A stretch of 64,000 nucleotides of DNA from an uncultured Erythrobacter sp. Its GTDB lineage: Bacteria > Pseudomonadota > Alphaproteobacteria > Sphingomonadales > Sphingomonadaceae. Of the stretch, positions 36,644 through 44,047 are shown in pieces. The stretch is from assembly GCF_947499705.1 (NCBI RefSeq), contig NZ_CANMPJ010000001.1:1-64000 (forward strand), in the 5' to 3' direction. How positions within the stretch are numbered: position 1 is the first letter of the stretch; each line of letters begins with the position of its first letter. The notes under the pieces are model-generated. The model worked only from the letters and a program-made list of their open reading frames with translations, made no database searches and was not told the DNA's origin. Made by a program: the position numbers and the translations under genes.

Positions 36644-36647
36644 GGGG
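36642..36647 (+). promoter_or_regulatory. Ribosome binding site for clpV
   Basis: AAGGGG overlaps the tssG stop codon and lies 7 nt before the ATG at 36655, selecting that start over the upstream open frame inside tssG. Confidence 0.6.
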
Positions 36648-36654
36648 TAATGCG

Positions 36655-39399
36655 ATGACCGAGATTAGCCGTTCCGCGCTGTTTGGGCGCCTCAATCCGA
36701 CCGCTTTGAAGGCTATCGAAAGCGCGACGGGTTTCTGCAAGATGCGCGGTAATCCGTATGTCGAGTTGGTACACTGGCTGCATATTCTGCTGCAGGATTC
36801 GCAGAACGATCTCGCTGCGATCCGCACCGCTTTCAATATCGACGACACGCAGTTGGCGCGCGATACGGTTCAGGCGCTCGATGCGCTGCCGCGCGGGGCA
36901 AGCGCGATCTCCGACTTCTCGCCGCAGATCGAAGAGGCGATTGAGAAGGGCTGGCTTTACGCTTCGCTGCAATTCGGCGCTGCCAAGGTACGCACCGGCC
37001 ATTTGCTGTTCGGAATGCTCAAGACGCAAACGCTCAGTAACGCCTTGCAGAATATCAGCCTCGAGTTTCGCAAGGTCGAGGCCAACCGTTTGGCGGCGGA
37101 TTTCGAACGGCTTACGAACGGCTCCACCGAGACTACGCAAGTGTCTGGCGGAACGAGCGAAGCCGGTGCAACGGCGGGTGAGCCGGGCGCGGGCACTCCC
37201 GGCGAGGGCGGTGCGCTGGCGCAGTTCTCTGTCGACCTCACCCAGCAGGCGCGTGACGGAAAGATCGAAACGATCATCGGCCGCGATGCAGAAGTCCGGC
37301 AAATCGTCGATATCCTGCTGCGTCGCCGTCAGAACAACCCGATCCTGGTCGGCGAAGCTGGGGTCGGAAAGACTGCTGTGGTCGAAGGATTCGCCAAACG
37401 GATCGCCGAAGGCGATGTGCCGCCATCTTTGCAGGGGGTCACTCTGCGCGCACTCGATATTGGGATGATGCAGGCGGGTGCGAGCGTGAAGGGCGAGTTC
37501 GAAAAACGCCTGCGCTCGGTGATCGACGAAGTCGAAGGCTCGGCCACCCCGATCATCCTGTTTATCGACGAGATTCACACGTTGGTTGGCGCTGGCGGTT
37601 CCGCCGGGACAGGCGATGCGGCCAACCTGCTCAAGCCGGCTTTGGCACGCGGCAACCTGCGCACGCTCGGCGCGACGACCTATGCCGAGTATCGCCAATA
37701 TTTCGAGAAAGATCCGGCGCTGACGCGCCGGTTCCAGACTGTCGACATTGGTGAGCCGGACCGCGACAAAGCGATCCTGATGATCCGCTCGATCGCGCCG
37801 ATGATGGAAGACCATCACCAGATTGTCGTGCTGGATGAAGCGGTTGATGCCTCTGTGACACTATCGCAGCGTTACGTTCCAGCGCGTCAATTGCCCGACA
37901 AGGCAGTTAGCTTGCTTGATACGGCGGCAGCGCGCGTTGCGGTGTCGCAGCATGCGACCCCGGCGCGGGTCGAGGACCGCGCGCGCAAACTCGAACTGCT
38001 TGAAGTGGAGCGCGAGGTCGTCGAGCGGGAGCGCGGCGCCCAATATCGCTCGGATGATCGGCATGAGAAGATTCTGGCTGAAATCGAGGAGGCGAAAGCC
38101 GCTTTGGAAGTGGCTCAGACCAAGTGGGATGCAGAAAAGGAGGCGCTCGCGAAAGTGGTTGAAGCCCGTCAGGCGCTGACCAAAGCGCGAGGCGTGGAGA
38201 GCACATCTGACCAAGCTGAGGATGGTCACAGCGAACCAGAAGAGGGCACAGCCGACACTGAGGCCGCGCAAGAGCCGGCGAACGAACCGACAAGCGAACC
38301 TGCTTTGCCGGAAGCGGAGTGCGAAGCCAATCTCGCTGCTGCGCTCGCCGATTTGGAAAAGGCGCAAGGCGACGATCCGATGGTGTTTGGTGTGGTGGAT
38401 GCCGATGCGGTATCCGCCGTTGTTGCCGACTGGACCGGCATTCCCGTGGGCCGGATGGTCAAGGACGAGATCAGATCGACCCTCGACCTTGCCGATCGCA
38501 TGAAGCAGCGTGTTATCGGTCAGGATCACGCGATGGATGCGATTGCCAAACGGATTCAGACCAGCCGCGCAAAGCTCGACAATCCCAACAAACCCGTCGG
38601 TGTGTTCATGCTGTGCGGTCCGTCGGGCGTCGGTAAGACCGAGACCGCCGTGGTCCTTTCCGAACTGCTGTTCGCAGGCGAGGAATCGATGATTACGATC
38701 AATATGAGTGAATTTCAGGAGGCGCATACCGTCTCGACACTCAAGGGCGCGCCCGCAGGGTACGTCGGGTACGGACAGGGCGGCGTGCTGACGGAAGCCG
38801 TGCGGCGCAGGCCGTATTCGGTCGTGCTGCTCGATGAAGTCGAGAAAGCGCACCCGGACGTCCACGAGATGTTCTTTCAGGTGTTCGACAAAGGCTTCAT
38901 GAACGATGCCGAAGGTCGCTACATCGATTTCAAGAACACGCTGATCCTGCTCACCAGCAATGTCGGCACCGATCTGATCATGGATATGGCGGCTGACCCG
39001 GAACTGGCTCCTGAGCCAGAAGCGATGGCGACCGCACTACGTCCCGAATTGCTCAAGGTGTTCCCACCAGCGTTGATCGGACGCACTGTGCAGCAGGCGT
39101 TCTTCCCGCTGGACAAGGACATGCTGGGCAAGATCGTCGACCTGCAACTGGGCCGTATCAAGAAGCGGATTGCAGGCAATCACAAGATCGAAATGGTCTA
39201 TGGCCAGGACGTGATCGACCTGATCGTGTCACGCTGCAACGACGCCGATTCCGGTGGCCGGATGATCGACAACATTCTCACCAACACAATGCTGCCGGAA
39301 ATGTCGGTCCAACTGCTCGAAAAGCAGATGGATGGGCTGGAAGTCACTAAAATCGAAGTGAAGGCCGGAGATGCCGGTTTCGAGTATGAGTTCGGCTAG
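36655..39399 (+). CDS. clpV: T6SS AAA+ ATPase ClpV (TssH)
   Basis: 914 residues. The Clp N-domain (MTEISRSALFGRLNPTALKAIESA, NPYVELVHWLHILLQD) is followed by AAA-1 with Walker A GEAGVGKTA near residue 233 and LFIDEIHTLVGAGG, the coiled-coil middle domain, and AAA-2 with Walker A GPSGVGKTE near residue 655 and VVLLDEVEKAHPDV. ClpV disassembles contracted TssBC sheaths. An extra acidic, Glu/Ala/Pro-rich stretch of ~45 residues (about 513-556) lies just before the second AAA module. It is the last gene of the operon; its 3' end overlaps a minus-strand gene by 53 nt. Confidence 0.96.
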   Translation: MTEISRSALFGRLNPTALKAIESATGFCKMRGNPYVELVHWLHILLQDSQNDLAAIRTAFNIDDTQLARDTVQALDALPRGASAISDFSPQIEEAIEKGWLYASLQFGAAKVRTGHLLFGMLKTQTLSNALQNISLEFRKVEANRLAADFERLTNGSTETTQVSGGTSEAGATAGEPGAGTPGEGGALAQFSVDLTQQARDGKIETIIGRDAEVRQIVDILLRRRQNNPILVGEAGVGKTAVVEGFAKRIAEGDVPPSLQGVTLRALDIGMMQAGASVKGEFEKRLRSVIDEVEGSATPIILFIDEIHTLVGAGGSAGTGDAANLLKPALARGNLRTLGATTYAEYRQYFEKDPALTRRFQTVDIGEPDRDKAILMIRSIAPMMEDHHQIVVLDEAVDASVTLSQRYVPARQLPDKAVSLLDTAAARVAVSQHATPARVEDRARKLELLEVEREVVERERGAQYRSDDRHEKILAEIEEAKAALEVAQTKWDAEKEALAKVVEARQALTKARGVESTSDQAEDGHSEPEEGTADTEAAQEPANEPTSEPALPEAECEANLAAALADLEKAQGDDPMVFGVVDADAVSAVVADWTGIPVGRMVKDEIRSTLDLADRMKQRVIGQDHAMDAIAKRIQTSRAKLDNPNKPVGVFMLCGPSGVGKTETAVVLSELLFAGEESMITINMSEFQEAHTVSTLKGAPAGYVGYGQGGVLTEAVRRRPYSVVLLDEVEKAHPDVHEMFFQVFDKGFMNDAEGRYIDFKNTLILLTSNVGTDLIMDMAADPELAPEPEAMATALRPELLKVFPPALIGRTVQQAFFPLDKDMLGKIVDLQLGRIKKRIAGNHKIEMVYGQDVIDLIVSRCNDADSGGRMIDNILTNTMLPEMSVQLLEKQMDGLEVTKIEVKAGDAGFEYEFG

Positions 39400-39973
39400 C
39401 TCCTGAAGAGGCTGGTTCCCTGACCACACCAGTGAATGAGCCGAGAACCTGGAGCGAATGTGATCCGGCCAATCGGGTCATCGGCCCCGAATTCCGCCCG
39501 CCCGTGGTCGCGAAATGCCACACGGCGGTTGGCGCGGGAGCCGTGACGCCAGCACGATGAATGAAGACTTCCGCGTTGGGGAAGTTGTCCCCACGCACCA
39601 GCCCGCCATAGACAAGGTTGTTGCCGACCAAGGTGACGCTGAAATCGATGAAGGTGTCGATATCCGGTGCGGCTGGAATTAGCGGCAAGGCCCCTGCCGT
39701 TTGCACTGTGAACTTGAGCTCGCGCGATGTGTGCACCAGTTTGGTGACTTCGCAGCTTGTGTCGCCCGTCTTTTGGCGACTGGGCCAGCGTACGTGATAG
39801 GATACGCCTGAGCTGCCAACGCCCTCTGCGGTTCCAGCTATCGGATCAAATTCGACGACGCCTCGGGTTCTTGCGGTTCCTTCATAGTCAGGCACCGACC
39901 TGCCATCGCCGTGAAATCCGCCTCCGAACGAATTGAATGGTGCGTACCGGCGAAAGTCTAGAACCCAGCTCAT
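39347..39973 (-). CDS. Unidentified protein beside the T6SS operon
   Basis: 208 residues, no signal peptide or membrane segment. I cannot name its family. The sequence is Gly/Val/Thr-rich and looks like an all-beta soluble protein. Distinct stretches are LDFRRYAPFNSFGGGFHGDGR, VVEFDPIAGT and GDNFPNAEVFIHRAG followed by HFATTGG. The last ~18 codons, rich in Arg and Ser, are antisense to the end of clpV and may be a recent extension. It is convergent with clpV and upstream of the exoprotein transporter gene on the same strand. A T6SS effector, an immunity protein or an unrelated gene are all possible; nothing in the sequence decides. Confidence 0.65.
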   Translation of the reverse strand: MSWVLDFRRYAPFNSFGGGFHGDGRSVPDYEGTARTRGVVEFDPIAGTAEGVGSSGVSYHVRWPSRQKTGDTSCEVTKLVHTSRELKFTVQTAGALPLIPAAPDIDTFIDFSVTLVGNNLVYGGLVRGDNFPNAEVFIHRAGVTAPAPTAVWHFATTGGRNSGPMTRLAGSHSLQVLGSFTGVVREPASSGASRTHTRNRHLRPSLRF

Positions 39974-40120
39974 CGTGATCTCCCCAAGTGCGCCAACTTG
40001 CTATCAGAGAACGGGGTTATTTCAATCGTAGTAGTCGAGTGTTTCGGAGGACCGCAAAGATAGTGCGAAAAGTTCGTTGTTATTCATCCGAGCGACGAAA
40101 GAACGAGCAACTGGGGGTGT

Positions 40121-41737
40121 TTAGAAACTAACCCCAGCCCGCACATTGATCTGCGGTCCGTCCGGATCACTGCGTTCGCCGCTTCCACCCAGTGGAAACG
40201 CGCTTTCGACTTCGAAATCGAACACGCCCCAGCGTCCGCGCACACCCGGACCAGCTGAGAACAGCGAGCCTTCGCCAAAGTTCTGATCGATGTCGGACAC
40301 ATAGCCGCCGTCGATGAAGCTGTAGAGCTGGAGGAAATTGAGCGGCAGATCCTCGGTGTTCACCCGGTAGCGCAATTCGGCAAGGCCAGAGATTCCCTCG
40401 TCGCCGAGCACTTCGGCAAAATCGTAGCCGCGCACGCGGTACGCCCCGCCAAGCGAGAGCTCTTCGCTCGCCAGCAGCGGTCGATCCGCGAGTTGCCCGG
40501 CTGCGGAAAGGTAGACGTCAAGGCGTTTGACGACTGGGATGCGCGTGTCCGCGTTGAAGCGGAATTTGGTGAAGACACCGTCCCCGTCGCGGCGCGATGC
40601 GCTTGGATCGCCCAGGCGCGTTGCGCCGAGAATACCGAGGCCGCGCTCGACTGAAAGGCCGGTGCGAATGAATCCGCCGCCTGCCAATGCAAATCGAGTG
40701 CGCAAACCGGCTGATGCGGTGACCAGCGTGTCGTCGCGAAGTAAAGTGCCGAGCTCGTCCTGCTTGATCGAGATGTAGGCGACCTCGCCTTCGGCCCACA
40801 GGCTGCTTTTCTTCGTGCGTAGTAGCGGCGCGGTGATGCTGGCATTCGCGCGCACAGTGTCGCCGCTGATATCCGATCCGTCGAGAGAACCACCCGGTGC
40901 GGTCCCTCCCAAGGCGCCGCTGACGCGGGCAGTCACTCCGCCATCGGTCACTTGTGTTTCGTAGGAACCCGATACGAACAGCAGCTCATCCAGATCCACT
41001 GGATTGATGCGAACCGATGTTCGAAGCTCGTCGGAAGAAGCGAGAAGCCCGAAAACCCTCGTGGAGGCGTTTACGCGGATCGGGCCAAAGGTCTCGGTCC
41101 CGTAATTGTCCGCCGCAATCCGTCCGCGATTGTCGCGTTCGCCAAGCTTGACCACCAGAATCGAACGTCCGTCGTCACGATTCAACTTCGCACCGCGGAG
41201 GATCACGCCGGGAATGTCGGAGACCCTCAGCAAGGTGCTCTCAAGATCATTGCGGCGCGCAGGCCGCCCGATCAGATCATTCAGCATGGCCTGAGCCTGA
41301 GCGTTGGCCACGCCATCGATCTCAATTCCGTCGATCCGACCTTCGTCGATCGCGACCTCAATTATACCCATCGCGGCGGCATCTTCATCGATTGAGGTGC
41401 GCGCGTAAGGATACCCGGCTTCACGGGCCAGTTCGGCCAGTTCGTCAGTCAGCCGGTCGAGCACTTCATCGGTGAGTGGTTCGCCAAAAAACTGTTCAAC
41501 CACCGCTTGATATCGCGCGTCTTCGATTGCTTCATTGCCGCGGATAACAACCGCACCAATCTGATCGGTATTGTCGCTTTCACCGCTGTCGAAGCGCCCA
41601 TCGGGTTCCACTGTCAGAACATTGGCGAAAGCAATCCGCGGTCCCGCTGATCTCTCCTGCGCATGGGCAGCGTGCATGGGAATGCACACGGCAGCGCCCG
41701 CCATCAGCGTGCAGATCAGTGGAAGTCTGGTCCCCAT
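40121..41737 (-). CDS. Two-partner-secretion outer-membrane transporter (FhaC/ShlB/HecB family)
   Basis: 538 residues. A Sec signal (about 1-27, ending MHAAHAQ) precedes POTRA-like repeats (AVVIRGNEAIEDARYQAVVEQFFGEPL, and DGIEIDGVANAQAQAMLNDLIGRPA) and a 16-strand-type barrel with the signature YRVRGYDF near residue 430. The terminal residue is Phe (RAGVSF), as usual for BAM-inserted barrels. Such proteins export a single large TPS exoprotein. The only fitting partner in view is the giant repeat protein at 2-7597, which lies on the other side of the T6SS. It is divergent from the FecR gene with 150 bp between. Confidence 0.92.
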   Translation of the reverse strand: MGTRLPLICTLMAGAAVCIPMHAAHAQERSAGPRIAFANVLTVEPDGRFDSGESDNTDQIGAVVIRGNEAIEDARYQAVVEQFFGEPLTDEVLDRLTDELAELAREAGYPYARTSIDEDAAAMGIIEVAIDEGRIDGIEIDGVANAQAQAMLNDLIGRPARRNDLESTLLRVSDIPGVILRGAKLNRDDGRSILVVKLGERDNRGRIAADNYGTETFGPIRVNASTRVFGLLASSDELRTSVRINPVDLDELLFVSGSYETQVTDGGVTARVSGALGGTAPGGSLDGSDISGDTVRANASITAPLLRTKKSSLWAEGEVAYISIKQDELGTLLRDDTLVTASAGLRTRFALAGGGFIRTGLSVERGLGILGATRLGDPSASRRDGDGVFTKFRFNADTRIPVVKRLDVYLSAAGQLADRPLLASEELSLGGAYRVRGYDFAEVLGDEGISGLAELRYRVNTEDLPLNFLQLYSFIDGGYVSDIDQNFGEGSLFSAGPGVRGRWGVFDFEVESAFPLGGSGERSDPDGPQINVRAGVSF

Positions 41738-41887
41738 AGCGGGCCGCGAGTAACCAGCCGCGCCTAAGAAATCCTTACGTTGGGGGTCATTTTAACATTC
41801 TGGAAAGCAGTCGTTTTCACCACTCATTGATCCATGCCTGCGATAAGCGAGAGGGTATAGATAGACGAACTTCGATTTGGATTACCT

Positions 41888-43909
41888 ATGATTGCACATG
41901 CCAAGAAATCGCTAGCACTGGCGGCTTTGCTCGCCAGCACCAGCGCCCTTGCGGCCGCGCCCGATTGGCGCGTTTCGGAAGTAAGCGGCAGTGTGACCGT
42001 GAATCGCGGCGGCAAGGTGCTGTCCGTGCGGCAGGATTCGACACTGCGCCCCGGCGATGTGATCCGGACAGGCAGCAAGGGCCGTGCGGTTCTGGTGCGC
42101 GGCAAGGAATTCGTCGTGGTGTCTCCGGGTGCTCAGCTCAAGGTTGCCGTTCCTGAGGAATCCGGACCGGTCGTTCAGTTCTTCCAGTATCTCGGCAATG
42201 CGCTGTTCAAGATCGAAAAGAAATCGACCCCGCATTTCGGTGTCAAAACCCCGTATCTCGCCGCCGTCGTCAAAGGCACGACCTTTAACGTCTCAGTCGG
42301 CGCGGATCGCTCCAGCGTTCAGGTGACGGAAGGGGCAGTCGAAGTCGCAACCGGCGATGATCTCGAAGCGGCTCTGATTACTCCGGGTCTGATAGGCTTC
42401 GTCGATGCCGATGACGCAGGCGAGCTGATGGTGATTGCTGGCAGCCGCTCGGGCGAGGACCTTTCCGGTGCTGTGGTGCGCGGGACACCTGAATTTTTGA
42501 ACACGCCGCCTCAGGCGCGAAATGGTTTGGGTGATACGGACGGAGCTCCTGGAGCGTCGGGAATGACGCCGGCTGCAGGGCAGTCCAACCGTGTGCTAGG
42601 CCAGAACCCCGCACTCGCAAGTGCGGGCCAGCAGCTGGCTCTCAACCTGATGGATGATGACGTGTCTGGCGGAGCTTCGGCTGGTGAGATCGAACAGAGC
42701 GCGACCGTTCTTGACCAGGATCAGCCTGACGCACTTTTTGACGATGCTGGCGAAAGCAGCACTGATAGCGACGAAACGCAGGCAGTCGCGGCCGTTCCTG
42801 AGCCAGTGACAGAACTGGATGACAGCAGTCAGGAAGATGAGGTCGCGCCAGAACCAGAACCAGAACCGGAACCAGAACCTGTCGTACCAGAAGTCGCCGA
42901 TGATCAGGGCGCAGGAAGCGGTCCAACAGGCAATGACGAACAAGATGGAAGCGGCGTCGAAGAGGATATCGACGACGGCAGCTCTGGCGAAGTGGCGACG
43001 CTCGATGTGTCCCCTGACCAAACCGACGATCTTGGCGACGGCAATAATGGTCATGGCAATGACGCCGATGGCGGTGACGACAGCAATCCGGGCCAAGGCA
43101 ATGGCAACGGCAATGGCAACGGTAATGGCGGCGGCACCACCGGGAATGATGAGCTCGATGGAAGTGGCGTAGAGGTTGATATTAGCGACGGAGGATCGGC
43201 CCAAGTCGTACAGGTCGACGTAAATCAAAGTGCATTTGGTCCGGGAGGATTTGGCGGCAGTGACAGCAACGGCAACAGTGGTGATGACGCTGTAGTCGAC
43301 GCCGACGTCGATATCGATGTGGGTCTTGGCACCGATGACGGTCAGGATGATGGTAATAACGGCCATGGCAACGATCCGGACGGGACGGATGACAGCAATC
43401 CGGGGAATGGCACCGGCAATGGCCATGGAAATGGCAGTTCCGCGGGCGACGAACGCGACGGAAGCGGCGTTGAAGAAGACATCGATTCTGGCAGCTCAGA
43501 TGACGCGATAGACGTCGGCATCGACGACGGGAACGCGGACGGCGATGATGCCGGCGGGCAAGGTGGCAATGGCGGAATCTGCCTTGGCAATTTCTGTTTC
43601 GATCTGCGCGGCGATGAAGACGAAGATGGCCGCGACGAGAATGACGATGGTGATGGCCGCGCGTGCGGGCGCATCCTTTGTGTTGAAGGGCCCGGCATCG
43701 ACGAGGACGATGGCGACGACGGCGAAGATGGTACCGAAGACGAAGATGATATCGACATCGGTGATGACTTAGACCTCGACCTCGACGATGATGATGATGG
43801 CAACAACGGCCATGGCAACGATGACGACGACGACGATGACAGCAACCCGGGCAAGGGTAATGGCAAAGGTCGCGGCAACGGCAACGGTCACGGGGGTGAC
43901 GACGATTGA
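41888..43909 (+). CDS. Exported FecR-domain protein with acidic Asp/Gly/Asn repeat tail
   Basis: 673 residues. A signal peptide (ending STSALAAA) precedes a FecR domain at about residues 28-165 (VSEVSGSVTVNRGGKVLSV, LRPGDVIRTGSKGRAVLVR, VKTPYLAAVVKGTTFNVSV). The rest is low-complexity and acidic. A PEPEPEPEP stretch is followed by three repeats of the type NNGHGNDxDGxDDSNPGxGNG, alternating with three copies of (D)GSGVEEDI, and two Cys-containing segments near 560-600. The DxDGxD-like pattern suggests calcium binding. It lacks the membrane segment of the anti-sigma FecR and is probably periplasmic or surface exposed. It is divergent from the TPS transporter and upstream of the CHASE2-EAL gene. 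No clear RBS is seen. Confidence 0.88.
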   Translation: MIAHAKKSLALAALLASTSALAAAPDWRVSEVSGSVTVNRGGKVLSVRQDSTLRPGDVIRTGSKGRAVLVRGKEFVVVSPGAQLKVAVPEESGPVVQFFQYLGNALFKIEKKSTPHFGVKTPYLAAVVKGTTFNVSVGADRSSVQVTEGAVEVATGDDLEAALITPGLIGFVDADDAGELMVIAGSRSGEDLSGAVVRGTPEFLNTPPQARNGLGDTDGAPGASGMTPAAGQSNRVLGQNPALASAGQQLALNLMDDDVSGGASAGEIEQSATVLDQDQPDALFDDAGESSTDSDETQAVAAVPEPVTELDDSSQEDEVAPEPEPEPEPEPVVPEVADDQGAGSGPTGNDEQDGSGVEEDIDDGSSGEVATLDVSPDQTDDLGDGNNGHGNDADGGDDSNPGQGNGNGNGNGNGGGTTGNDELDGSGVEVDISDGGSAQVVQVDVNQSAFGPGGFGGSDSNGNSGDDAVVDADVDIDVGLGTDDGQDDGNNGHGNDPDGTDDSNPGNGTGNGHGNGSSAGDERDGSGVEEDIDSGSSDDAIDVGIDDGNADGDDAGGQGGNGGICLGNFCFDLRGDEDEDGRDENDDGDGRACGRILCVEGPGIDEDDGDDGEDGTEDEDDIDIGDDLDLDLDDDDDGNNGHGNDDDDDDDSNPGKGNGKGRGNGNGHGGDDD

Positions 43910-44047
43910 ACCGTAGTGGGAATGATGGATAAGCGTGTGCAGAGCTCCGACTGTCGCTGTTCTTCAAATCGCAAACGGCCCGGTAACCCTTTCCAGTCAT
44001 AGTGCGCTGTTCTTGGGCGAGATTTCTCGCGCAGCAGGAGACGGGCA

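Noticed and set aside
43021..43909. The GGCAATGGCAACGG-type short repeats as a possible CRISPR or minisatellite
   Set aside because: There are no regular direct repeats with unique spacers; the pattern follows codons of a Gly/Asn/Asp-rich coding sequence.
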